27,290 nt of DNA from Pelobacter sp. UBA6093 (GTDB taxonomy: Bacteria; Desulfobacterota; Desulfuromonadia; Desulfuromonadales; Syntrophotaleaceae), in contig DIWZ01000025.1 of NCBI GenBank assembly GCA_002435955.1, positions 1-27,290 of the forward strand, read 5' to 3'. The notes under the pieces are model-generated. The model saw only the letters and a list, made by a program, of their open reading frames with translations, searched no databases and had not been told where the DNA came from. Positions 9,022 to 16,348 of this stretch are shown piece after piece. The stretch's first letter is position 1, and the number at the start of each line of letters is the position of its first letter. Both the position numbers and the translations under genes were made by a program.

Positions 9022-11022
9022 TCAAAAAGTCATCCTGCATGACGCTCCGACCAGATGGGCGGTGTAATTGTCCGCCCCGTCACTGGCATCATCATCGTAG
9101 CTGTAAAAGCCGTAACGCAGCTTGACGGACATATTGTCGGTGATCCGGCGGGTCAGGTTGGCAAGGACGGCATGCCGCTGGTTTTCAGACCCCAGGGGCA
9201 GACCTTCGTCGGAGAAATCCTGAAAGTTTTCCGTCAGGGTATAGATATACTGCATGTTCAGATTGGTGCGCGAATCCAGGGCCAATCCCGCGGCAGTCGA
9301 CACCGACAGGACGTCTCCGTCATAGGTTTTGATCGGTGCATCGGGAAGATCGACAGTCTCCAGGTGAACGTCCTGATAGGATACCAGGCCCGTAAAAAAA
9401 AGACCGGCATAGGGGGTTGCGGTAATGCTGGCGGTATAGATGTCGGCGTCGTAATCGGTGGTACGCGGGGAACTGGGCGGGTCGGTATCTTCGTCGGTAT
9501 CGATGTCCATGACGACAAGCTGATACTGGAGAGAGGTCCGAATTCTAGGAAACGGCTGGAAGGAAACCTTGACCATCACCTCGTCGGTTTTTATGTCCTG
9601 ATCCAGGATGAATGCCGAATAGCCGGTGGGTTCAGAGTCCACATTGTGATCATAGTCATTGGAACGGTAGCCGTACCGATAGCGGGCGGCCACCGTGGTT
9701 CGCGGCAGGGGGGAGCTGTTTAAACCGATACTGTAACGCTGTCGTCTTACCCGGGTATCGGTGTCACGTTCGAAGGCCAGGACGCCGTCTTCAAATTCCG
9801 TTTCCGTGAGGTCGATGTCCTGCTGGGTCCAGCGACCTTCCGCGTAAAGGGTGGTGCGAGGCAGTCCGGTATAACGAATGCCGACGGTTTCTTCAACACC
9901 CCACTTGTCTTTTTCACTGTCGATCAAAGCTTCAGGAGAGCCTAACCCCGATTCGGTGAGGATGGCATCCGTATTGCCATCCACTTCCTGGCTCTCCCCC
10001 TGAATGCCGGCGTAAATAGACAGAGCGCGAAAGGGGCCCAGAATGACATTGGCGTTGACGATGTGCACATCCTGATCGAGATCGATGGAATTGGTGAACC
10101 AGTTTTTATCCCTGATTTCCGGCCCGAAGGGGACGGTCATCATGCGGAAGGAAGCATCCCCATCCAGGGTGGAAAAAAGATACCCCAGCGATAAATAAGT
10201 CGTGTCGTTCAAATGGGTCTCGGCATGCAGGGTATTGTAAAAGGCGTCATGCTCATAATCTTCATCGACCGTCACCGTTTCGGTTCCGGTAGGGTCGCCG
10301 ATTTCGATATCCTGGGCGTGCCTTTTGGTGTCGACGCGATAGTACTCGTAGCGGGATTCGTTGCCCAAATGGACATTGGCGATGTCATGGCTGATCTCCA
10401 GTCGCACGATATCCACCTTTTCGTCGATATCCTTGTAAGAAGGGAAAATCTTCCTCGTCACGTCCTCGGTAACGTTGCCCCATTCCAGCAGGGATTTTTC
10501 TCCGTCCTTGAAGCGGTGCTCGTAACCCACGATCAGTTTCGGCATATTCGGCAACAACAGCCCGGCTTCGATGAAAACCTTGCCGATATCCAGGTGCAGG
10601 TCCTTGCTCAGATCGAAGGAAGACTCGCTGAATGGCAGGAAGAACCCGCCCGTATCATCGAAATATTTGCGGTATTCGGAATACCCGGCGCGGATATAGC
10701 CGACATCCCGTTTGTCGATCAGGACATCGAGACGGTAGTTCTCTTCGGGCACGATGGCCCGCCCCTGCGTCTCGATGGTTGTATCCTCTCCCAACTCCCG
10801 GCGGAGGGTGAAATTTTCCACCCCGCCGTTAAGACCCTCTTGCATCCACCAGTCTTCCCGGAACTTGTTGTCGTCGCCATCGACAAATACACCGTTGACA
10901 GATGGAGTGACCTCGATGGCGCCAGTGGTCGCGTCGCTGTTATCCGCGGCCCGGATCTCCCCCCCCACTCCTGTCAGCGAGCCTATCAGGGCCAGAACGA
11001 TACCAAACAATTTGGGTTTCAT
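9022..11022 (-). CDS. MtrB/PioB-like outer-membrane beta-barrel of a porin-cytochrome conduit
   Basis: Predicted 666-aa outer-membrane beta-barrel that would sheathe a multiheme cytochrome and let electrons cross the outer membrane. A Sec signal peptide (residues 1 to about 25) is followed by a long series of alternating amphipathic strands rich in Tyr, Arg and Asp, such as RYRYGYRSNDYDHN and RAGYSEYRKYFDDTGG. The chain ends in Phe (CRMTF), the usual barrel end. The length is close to MtrB (about 700 aa), but the N-terminal CXXC of MtrB is absent; only one Cys is present, near the C-terminus. A GGAGGAGG site lies 7 bases before the ATG, which is 16 bp after the octaheme lipoprotein gene. That tight linkage to a DmsE/OmaB-type cytochrome supports the family call. 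Last gene of the cytochrome operon. Confidence 0.82.
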   Translation of the reverse strand: MKPKLFGIVLALIGSLTGVGGEIRAADNSDATTGAIEVTPSVNGVFVDGDDNKFREDWWMQEGLNGGVENFTLRRELGEDTTIETQGRAIVPEENYRLDVLIDKRDVGYIRAGYSEYRKYFDDTGGFFLPFSESSFDLSKDLHLDIGKVFIEAGLLLPNMPKLIVGYEHRFKDGEKSLLEWGNVTEDVTRKIFPSYKDIDEKVDIVRLEISHDIANVHLGNESRYEYYRVDTKRHAQDIEIGDPTGTETVTVDEDYEHDAFYNTLHAETHLNDTTYLSLGYLFSTLDGDASFRMMTVPFGPEIRDKNWFTNSIDLDQDVHIVNANVILGPFRALSIYAGIQGESQEVDGNTDAILTESGLGSPEALIDSEKDKWGVEETVGIRYTGLPRTTLYAEGRWTQQDIDLTETEFEDGVLAFERDTDTRVRRQRYSIGLNSSPLPRTTVAARYRYGYRSNDYDHNVDSEPTGYSAFILDQDIKTDEVMVKVSFQPFPRIRTSLQYQLVVMDIDTDEDTDPPSSPRTTDYDADIYTASITATPYAGLFFTGLVSYQDVHLETVDLPDAPIKTYDGDVLSVSTAAGLALDSRTNLNMQYIYTLTENFQDFSDEGLPLGSENQRHAVLANLTRRITDNMSVKLRYGFYSYDDDASDGADNYTAHLVGASCRMTF

Positions 11023-11038
11023 GGCCGGTCCTCCTCCG

Positions 11039-11821
11039 TTAGTAACGCAGATGGGCGTTTATGTTGGACCCGTGTATGGCCGTGTGACAGCCGGAACTCC
11101 AGCAGGGACCCTGCGCCAGGCGGCTGTTATGGGATCCTCCACCCAACTCGATTTGGTCCCCCATGACTTCGGCATGGCAGCGCAGGCACAAGTTTGCGTC
11201 GCTGGCCACGAGCAGTTTGTCGTTGATGGAACCGTGGTGGCTGTGGCACATGGTGCAACCTTCCCTCAGAGCTTCGTGCTCGAAGACGAAAGGCTTGCTC
11301 TGCTCCTGATGACACTGATCGCAGGGGGCGCTTTGTTGACCCATCAACGTCCCTTTGGGCAGCATGATGTTCTCGCCATGGGGGCTGTGGCAGTCGTTGC
11401 AGGTGATGCCCTGTTCACCCGTGGGATGGTGGTATTGCAGGCTGAAGAAGGCCTGGACTTCAGGGTGGCACTGGTAACAGGTGGCGGGGTTTTCTCCGGG
11501 ATTGATGATGGCCTTGCCCTTACCGCCGCCGGCCGCCATGTGCAGGCTGCCGGCACCGTGGCAGGATTCGCAACCCAACACCTCCTGACCATCCGGCAGC
11601 GTCACAGTGAGCTTGGCGTGCCTGGCGAATTTGAAATCCTTGACCGTTGCGGCATGACACAGAGCGCAACTCTCCATGCCGATATACTCGGCGCCCGGCA
11701 CAACCGCCACAGGGTGAATCGGCTCCTGTTTCATGGCGTGACAGGCAAAGAGCAGCAACAGAATCATCCCGGCGAGGGCCAGGCCGCACACTTTTTTCGA
11801 AAAAATTCCAGGATTTTTCAC
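11039..11821 (-). CDS. Octaheme c-type cytochrome lipoprotein, DmsE/MtrA/OmaB-like
   Basis: Predicted 260-aa periplasm-facing electron carrier, probably lipid-anchored and paired with the barrel encoded 16 bp downstream. A signal peptide ends in lipobox LFAC with Cys27. Seven standard heme motifs follow: CALCH, CESCH, CYQCH, CNDCH, CDQCH, CTMCH and CLRCH. Near the C-terminus CWSSGCH is a CX4CH motif, a probable eighth heme site. DmsE and MtrA carry ten hemes, whereas OmaB-type partners in Geobacter conduits have about eight, so the OmaB-like role fits better. I chose the GTG at 11821, seven bases after AGGAGG. This gives a normal signal peptide; an ATG at 11863 would add 14 residues and lacks support. 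Middle gene of the cytochrome operon. Confidence 0.86.
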   Translation of the reverse strand: MKNPGIFSKKVCGLALAGMILLLLFACHAMKQEPIHPVAVVPGAEYIGMESCALCHAATVKDFKFARHAKLTVTLPDGQEVLGCESCHGAGSLHMAAGGGKGKAIINPGENPATCYQCHPEVQAFFSLQYHHPTGEQGITCNDCHSPHGENIMLPKGTLMGQQSAPCDQCHQEQSKPFVFEHEALREGCTMCHSHHGSINDKLLVASDANLCLRCHAEVMGDQIELGGGSHNSRLAQGPCWSSGCHTAIHGSNINAHLRY

Positions 11822-11930
11822 AACGCGCCTCCTGTATAAAAGACACCGGTAACAGCCGTTCAAACACCCAATTCACGCGCCAGGGATCGAATCAATGAGC
11901 AACGCCGCATAACCTTTTTTGCAACGGCCT

Positions 11931-13424
11931 TCAGGGCGATCCGGCATGGCACAGCGTGCACAAGATACCCGGGACATCCCCTCCGGGATGTTCGAACGGC
12001 AACCCTGCCAGACTGGTGGTCGCCGGCTTATCCCCCAGGGCCTGTGAAATGATCGTGTGGCAGGCATTGCAGTCGTTGGAGAGGGTTTCTCCGGTTGTGC
12101 TGACATGCTCACCATCATGACAGCGAAAGCACCCTGGCCAGCTGCGATGGCCGATATTGTCGGGGCGTACCTGCCAGGTCGTTTTCATTTCAGGGAAAAA
12201 ATTATTGCGGTAAATGTTCTGGGTTTCCGCAACCGCCTGGCGGATTTTCAATGGATCCTGGTAATCCGGGTACTTGGCGGAAATCAGCTCATCGATCTGC
12301 CGTACTCCCTCGGTTCGCGATTTGGCCTTGGCGCTCTGGAGCAGGGCATTGGACGCATTGAGTTTGATGGAAGGAATGGAGGCATCGACGCGGTTAAGCC
12401 AGAGAGCGACATTCAGGGCTTCGTTGGGGGATTGAAAAATATGGGTCGGACGGTTATGGCAGTCGACGCAGTCCATGCGTCGAGGCTCCGGTTGCGCCGC
12501 CCCTTCAGCGGGGGCGCCGTCAGCGGTATGGTAGACCGTGACCTTTCCGGTAGCGCGGTTGGTGGCGCGCACCCAGGGGATGGTTTGGCGGCTCGCATCG
12601 GTGGCGCGGTATTCGATGTCATTACCGACGGCCATGTGCCAGTGAATGCCTCCGATCGGGCCATGCAGGGGGGTTGCTCCGCCGACTTTGATCATCATGC
12701 GAATGTCGAAGGGGGTATTGTCCTCATCGGCCAGATAGTGAGGACGCTGCAGCTCCGTGGCGCCATAGAACTTTTCCGGCCAGTGACATTGTTCGCAGGT
12801 TTCCCGGGCCGGGCGCAGGTTTTCAACAGGAACTGGTATAGGGCGGGGATAGGAGTCGGTGAGCACCGCGTATACCTGCCGCAAGCCCGAAATTTTGGCC
12901 CGAACAAACCAGGAGGCACCCGGACCGATATGGCACTTGGTACAGGCGACCCGGGCGTGAGGCGAATTCAGGTAGGTTGTGTGGACCGGTTCCATGACCT
13001 GGTGGCACAAAAGGCCGCAGAAGGCGACAGACTCCGTCACATGATAGGCACGGTAACTGCCGTACGCCGAAAAAAGCAGAAAAACCAAGCCGATACAAAC
13101 CGTCAGGATCAGGTTGCGACGGTGGCGGGGATTGTTCAGGTCGATGTGCGGCAGTCCTGGCTTATACCCCGGTTTTCTTCGCAGACGCCGCTGGTACCAG
13201 ACGCCCGCCCCGATGAGAAGCAGTCCGGCAAACACTATTGCGGGCAGGATGACGTAGATCAGCACGCCCAGGTACGGTCGGCTGAAGCCCACGAAAATAT
13301 CGAAGGCGATCAGCAGCAAAAGAGCCAGCAGCGAACACATGGTCACGATTATGCCCAGCAGCCCTAACCAGTTGCCGGCGTATGCAGACAGGCCTTTTGG
13401 AGGCTTTGGGATGGTCTCGGTCAT
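11931..13424 (-). CDS. ImcH-like NapC/NirT inner-membrane heptaheme cytochrome
   Basis: Predicted 497-aa quinol-oxidising cytochrome that would pass electrons from the menaquinone pool to periplasmic carriers. Three membrane helices lie at about residues 18-44, 52-76 and 103-122. They precede a periplasmic NapC/NirT-type domain. Heme sites in order are CGLLCH (residues 136-141, a CX3CH form), CTKCH, CEQCH, CVDCH, CFRCH, CNACH and CTLCH. Three N-terminal helices plus seven hemes match the layout of Geobacter ImcH, the inner-membrane cytochrome used for high-potential acceptors; that subtype call is an inference. The ribosome-binding site is modest (GGATG, 4 bases before the ATG). The gene starts 53 bp after the monoheme cytochrome gene. 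Confidence 0.85.
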   Translation of the reverse strand: MTETIPKPPKGLSAYAGNWLGLLGIIVTMCSLLALLLLIAFDIFVGFSRPYLGVLIYVILPAIVFAGLLLIGAGVWYQRRLRRKPGYKPGLPHIDLNNPRHRRNLILTVCIGLVFLLFSAYGSYRAYHVTESVAFCGLLCHQVMEPVHTTYLNSPHARVACTKCHIGPGASWFVRAKISGLRQVYAVLTDSYPRPIPVPVENLRPARETCEQCHWPEKFYGATELQRPHYLADEDNTPFDIRMMIKVGGATPLHGPIGGIHWHMAVGNDIEYRATDASRQTIPWVRATNRATGKVTVYHTADGAPAEGAAQPEPRRMDCVDCHNRPTHIFQSPNEALNVALWLNRVDASIPSIKLNASNALLQSAKAKSRTEGVRQIDELISAKYPDYQDPLKIRQAVAETQNIYRNNFFPEMKTTWQVRPDNIGHRSWPGCFRCHDGEHVSTTGETLSNDCNACHTIISQALGDKPATTSLAGLPFEHPGGDVPGILCTLCHAGSP

Positions 13425-13477
13425 GGCTCATCCTGTCCGTGGGATAAGGTGTCGCTACCTTGTCTGATGAGAGAGTG

Positions 13478-13789
13478 TTACGGTTTGGAAACGGAACGGA
13501 GATAATGGAGCATGGCCTGCATTTCTTCCTCATTGAATTTGTATGCAGGCATGCGGGTGTTGGGTCCCAGTGCTTGTTTGGGGTTGAGGATGGATTGTTT
13601 CAGAAATTCGTCCGTTTTACCTTCGGCCATCTTTGCCATAGAGGTGGCCATGCCCCCGTCCTTGTGGCAGATTGCACAGCGGTTTTTGTCGGCAAGAGCC
13701 TTGCCTGTTTCTGCCATATCACAATCGGCAGCTGCAGGAATGGCAACTCCGGCAAGAATCAACGCGATACCTAAGAACCGATATTTCAT
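13478..13789 (-). CDS. Small periplasmic monoheme cytochrome c (class I type)
   Basis: 103-aa precursor with a Sec signal peptide (residues 1 to about 21, ending AAA) and one heme site CAICH at residues 38-42. Met80 in the context TRMPAYKF is the likely sixth heme ligand. The C-terminal helix EEEMQAMLHYLRSV is typical of small class I cytochromes (c5/c553-like). As a soluble one-electron carrier it could shuttle between the inner-membrane heptaheme protein and the outer-membrane conduit encoded after it. The ATG at 13789 follows GAGGAGG by 5 bases. An in-frame extension upstream to 13897 runs through the promoter and is not used. First gene of the operon. Confidence 0.9.
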   Translation of the reverse strand: MKYRFLGIALILAGVAIPAAADCDMAETGKALADKNRCAICHKDGGMATSMAKMAEGKTDEFLKQSILNPKQALGPNTRMPAYKFNEEEMQAMLHYLRSVSKP

Positions 13790-13856
13790 AATTTCCTCCT
13801 CATTCGTTGAAATTCTGTGGTTTCCTTGTTTAGTAAGAAAGTCGTTTGTAAATAAA

Positions 13857-13884
13857 TACATATACCGATATGGCAGGATGTCAA
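13857..13884 (-). promoter_or_regulatory. Sigma70-like promoter of the cytochrome operon
   Basis: On the minus strand a perfect -35 TTGACA (13884-13879) is separated by 16 bases from a TATGTA -10 element (13862-13857). This leaves a leader of about 60 bases before the monoheme cytochrome start. No clear operator palindrome was seen. Confidence 0.6.
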
Positions 13885-14001
13885 CAAGCAGAATCAAACG
13901 GTTTTTGAGGGACCACGACCCCCTGAGTCCGGTTTCCGGTCAAAGTTACCGTAATTTATTGGGGTTTGCGAAGATTAATCAACAAACCACCCAGACATTA
14001 A

Positions 14002-14157
14002 AATGTTGCACCAGGGACCTGTCGGATTCGCGATTCCCATAATCGCTATCCCTGTTTTATTAAGTTCGGCGACGCCGAGAGTTTTGCGAAGGGCTTGGAG
14101 CGGCTCAGGGATGGGTTGCAGCAGAAAAAAACGAAAGGAGGCGCTGGCAAATCATGA
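14002..14157 (+). pseudogene. Possible decayed C-terminal tail of a PLP-dependent aminotransferase
   Basis: A short open frame without a start ends at the TGA at 14155. It reads VAPGT, then RIRD, then a C-terminal helix pattern FGDAESFAKGLERLRDGLQQ. This order (PG-T loop, Arg-containing strand, then a GLERL helix) is like the end of class I/II aminotransferases. The surroundings give no upstream catalytic domain or intact frame. It is most likely a remnant left by deletion; the family call is tentative. The 333-bp gap between the cytochrome and aldehyde oxidoreductase genes otherwise holds only the hairpin at 14172. Confidence 0.35.
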
Positions 14158-14171
14158 TCAAGCAGTTGGTT

Positions 14172-14199
14172 GAAGGGGACAGCTCGCTCTGTCCCCTTC
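14172..14199 (-). terminator. Hairpin after the aldehyde oxidoreductase gene
   Basis: A perfect 11-bp stem GAAGGGGACAG/CTGTCCCCTTC with a 6-base loop, about 30 bp beyond the minus-strand aldehyde oxidoreductase stop. No long T run follows, so the termination role is inferred from position. The GGGGACAG arms also recall dispersed REP-like repeats, which cannot be tested in one window. Confidence 0.5.
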
Positions 14200-14230
14200 T
14201 TCGGCAGGTATTTCCCAAAGCCAAGGTCTG

Positions 14231-15961
14231 CTAAAAATTCCAGAACTCATCAAGCTCCTCGTCGGTGAAATCCCAAACCGCCTGGTGCGGCGGGATCGGT
14301 TCATAGGTGAAGAATTCCGGCAGGCGATCCTGGGCGTTGGTGAAGCCGGCCGCCTGGTTGAAGGCATGCTCGGCCTTGAGGATGCGCTTGCCCATTGCCA
14401 GGAAGTCGTCTGCGCCCAACTGCAGGTCGTACTGGGCGTTGATCATATCGATCAGGGAGAAGAAGGTCTCCGGGATGTCCAGCATGGGGAAGGCGATGAA
14501 AATACACATGCCGGTAGCGTCTATCGCAGCGGTGGCGATCTGCAGTTTGCGGGACAGCTCCACCTGTCCCACCTTGCTCAAAGGATCGACATACCCGCCG
14601 ACCTTGAGGATGTTGGTGGCGACGGCGTAACCGGCGGTGTGGTCGGCACCCATGGTGCTGGTGGCGTAGGTCACGCCGATGCCCTTGACCGAGCGAGGAT
14701 CGTAAGCCGGAATACCCTGGTTTTTGACCACCGGCACCCGCACCTGCCCGAAAGCCCTGCCGACCATGCCGGCACCGTTGCCGAGGATCCGCCCCAGCGG
14801 TGTGCCTTTGCCGATCTCGTCGCGCAGTACCCGTTGACATTCCTTACCGTCTCCCCAGGGGATGACACCGGCCTCCATGGCCACCCCCAGCAAAACCGCG
14901 GTCTCGATGGAATCGACGCCGATATCGTCCATGATCCGGTCGCACTCGGCGATATCATCCAGGTCCTCGATCAGACAGTTGGCGCCCAGCCCCCAGATGG
15001 TCTCGTATTCGAAACCGGCCGTGACAAAATTCTCCTTGGGATCGTGATAGACCTGCGAACACTGAATGATGCAGCCGACATGACATCCGTGTTTGGGTCT
15101 GCCCTTGCGTTCCAGGATGATATCGCGCATGGTTTCGCCGCTGATTTTTTCGTGATGGTCGCACTGGCCGTAACGGAAATTTCTGGTCGGCAGCCCGCCG
15201 GCCTCGTTGAGGATGTTAATCAGCACATTGGTGCCGTAGGTCGGCAGCCCCTGGCCGCTGACCGGGTGATCCAGCAGGGTTTTGGCAAAGACCTTGGCCG
15301 CGGCGCGGAATTTTTCTTCGTCGGCAATGGGCACCTTGATCGAGCCGGGATCTTCGATGGTGATGCACTTGACCTGTTTTGCACCCATGACCGCCCCCAG
15401 GCCTCCCCGGCCGAGGCTGCGAATATGCTGGGTGGGATCCTTGGCCGTGATCTGGGCCGAGGCCATGCGCATCTCACCGGCTGGTCCGATGCTCAAAACC
15501 CCGACTTTATCGCCGAATTTGTCCAACATGGCGGCGATCACCGCCAGGTTGCCCTGTCCCACCAGATCGTCGCCTGGCTCGATGGCGACGCCGTCGTTCG
15601 TCACATGCAACCGGTACCAATGGTCCGGAGCGGGTTGCCCTTCGATGATCAAAGCCTTGATGCCCAGCTTGGCCAACTGCTGGGAGGCGGTGCCGCCGGA
15701 ATTGCTTTCCTTGATGCAACCGGTCAAAGGGCTCTTGGCCCCGGCCGACAATCGTCCGGACTGGGCGGCCATGGTGCCGGACAGCAGGCCTGGAGCAAAA
15801 ACCAACTTGTTGTTGGGCCCCAGAGGATGGCAACGCGGAGGAACCTCTTTGGCGATGATGATCGAGGTCAGGCCGCGCCCGCCAAGTTCGATCCACTCCT
15901 CGGGAACTTTTTCCCGCTTGACGCTCAAATCGGTCATGTTCACACGAATGATTGTATCCAT
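14231..15961 (-). CDS. aor: Aldehyde:ferredoxin oxidoreductase (tungstopterin family)
   Basis: Predicted 576-aa cytoplasmic enzyme that interconverts aldehydes and carboxylic acids with ferredoxin or a similar carrier, using a tungsten bis-pterin and one [4Fe-4S] cluster. The N-terminal pterin domain includes GGRGLTS, FAPGLLSGT and SLGRGGLGAVMGAK. Cluster ligands are Cys293, Cys297 and Cys301 (a CX3CX3C form, GCHVGCIIQC) and Cys486 in DATGMC. The archaeal enzyme has CX2CX3C; the wider spacing is, as I recall, common in bacterial family members. I chose the ATG at 15961, seven bases after GGAGG; an in-frame ATG at 15988 has no such site. No ferredoxin-like small subunit or pterin biosynthesis gene is adjacent. 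The substrate cannot be told from sequence. Confidence 0.92.
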   Translation of the reverse strand: MDTIIRVNMTDLSVKREKVPEEWIELGGRGLTSIIIAKEVPPRCHPLGPNNKLVFAPGLLSGTMAAQSGRLSAGAKSPLTGCIKESNSGGTASQQLAKLGIKALIIEGQPAPDHWYRLHVTNDGVAIEPGDDLVGQGNLAVIAAMLDKFGDKVGVLSIGPAGEMRMASAQITAKDPTQHIRSLGRGGLGAVMGAKQVKCITIEDPGSIKVPIADEEKFRAAAKVFAKTLLDHPVSGQGLPTYGTNVLINILNEAGGLPTRNFRYGQCDHHEKISGETMRDIILERKGRPKHGCHVGCIIQCSQVYHDPKENFVTAGFEYETIWGLGANCLIEDLDDIAECDRIMDDIGVDSIETAVLLGVAMEAGVIPWGDGKECQRVLRDEIGKGTPLGRILGNGAGMVGRAFGQVRVPVVKNQGIPAYDPRSVKGIGVTYATSTMGADHTAGYAVATNILKVGGYVDPLSKVGQVELSRKLQIATAAIDATGMCIFIAFPMLDIPETFFSLIDMINAQYDLQLGADDFLAMGKRILKAEHAFNQAAGFTNAQDRLPEFFTYEPIPPHQAVWDFTDEELDEFWNF

Positions 15962-16348
15962 GATGTTACCTCCAGGGTGATCGGCCATGGGGCTGGCATT
16001 TGCCGGCCGGGAAACAATACGGCACGATGGATGAAGTTGGCGCGAAAGTTATTTTTTAAATGGTGGTTGGGGGCGAAGCTGTCCGGCTCGCCTGCCTCGC
16101 TGAAGTATAGCAAAAAAAGCAGCGACGGTTTTCTCACCCGGTTCGCTTGAGTCAAATCCAAATTCGGGTATTGTTTTTAGATGGTGTTCATCCGGAAATA
16201 GCCCTGAGATGTTTTGAGCTGACAGGAGCGTAATCAGATCCGTTTTTTCGCGGATTGCACATTTATATGGAGGGAGAATAATTTCGAGGTCGATCTACGG
16301 GGCTTGCGCCTTCAGGGCGCAGATTCCCGAAACAAAGGAGGCACAGTT
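15962..16348. other. Intergenic region between divergent aor and SBP56 genes
   Basis: No gene seen in 387 bp. A weak plus-strand promoter candidate is TTGAGT (16147-16152), 16 bases, TATTGT (16169-16174). A perfect 6-bp hairpin TGCGCC/GGCGCA (16305-16321) lies in the SBP56 leader about 15 bases before its ribosome-binding site AAAGGAGG. It could affect translation. No sigma54 element or clear operator was recognised. Confidence 0.4.

Noticed and set aside
11039..11821. Decaheme DmsE/MtrA annotation for the lipoprotein
   Set aside because: Only seven CXXCH plus one CX4CH motif can be counted, so at most eight hemes are supported.
12057..13367. Plus-strand open frame (436 codons) opposite the heptaheme cytochrome
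   Set aside because: Shadow frame; the minus strand carries seven ordered heme motifs and three membrane helices.
14285..16150. Long plus-strand open frame (621 codons) opposite the aldehyde oxidoreductase
   Set aside because: Antisense to a clearly recognised enzyme with all its motifs; composition is low-complexity and start lacks a ribosome-binding site.
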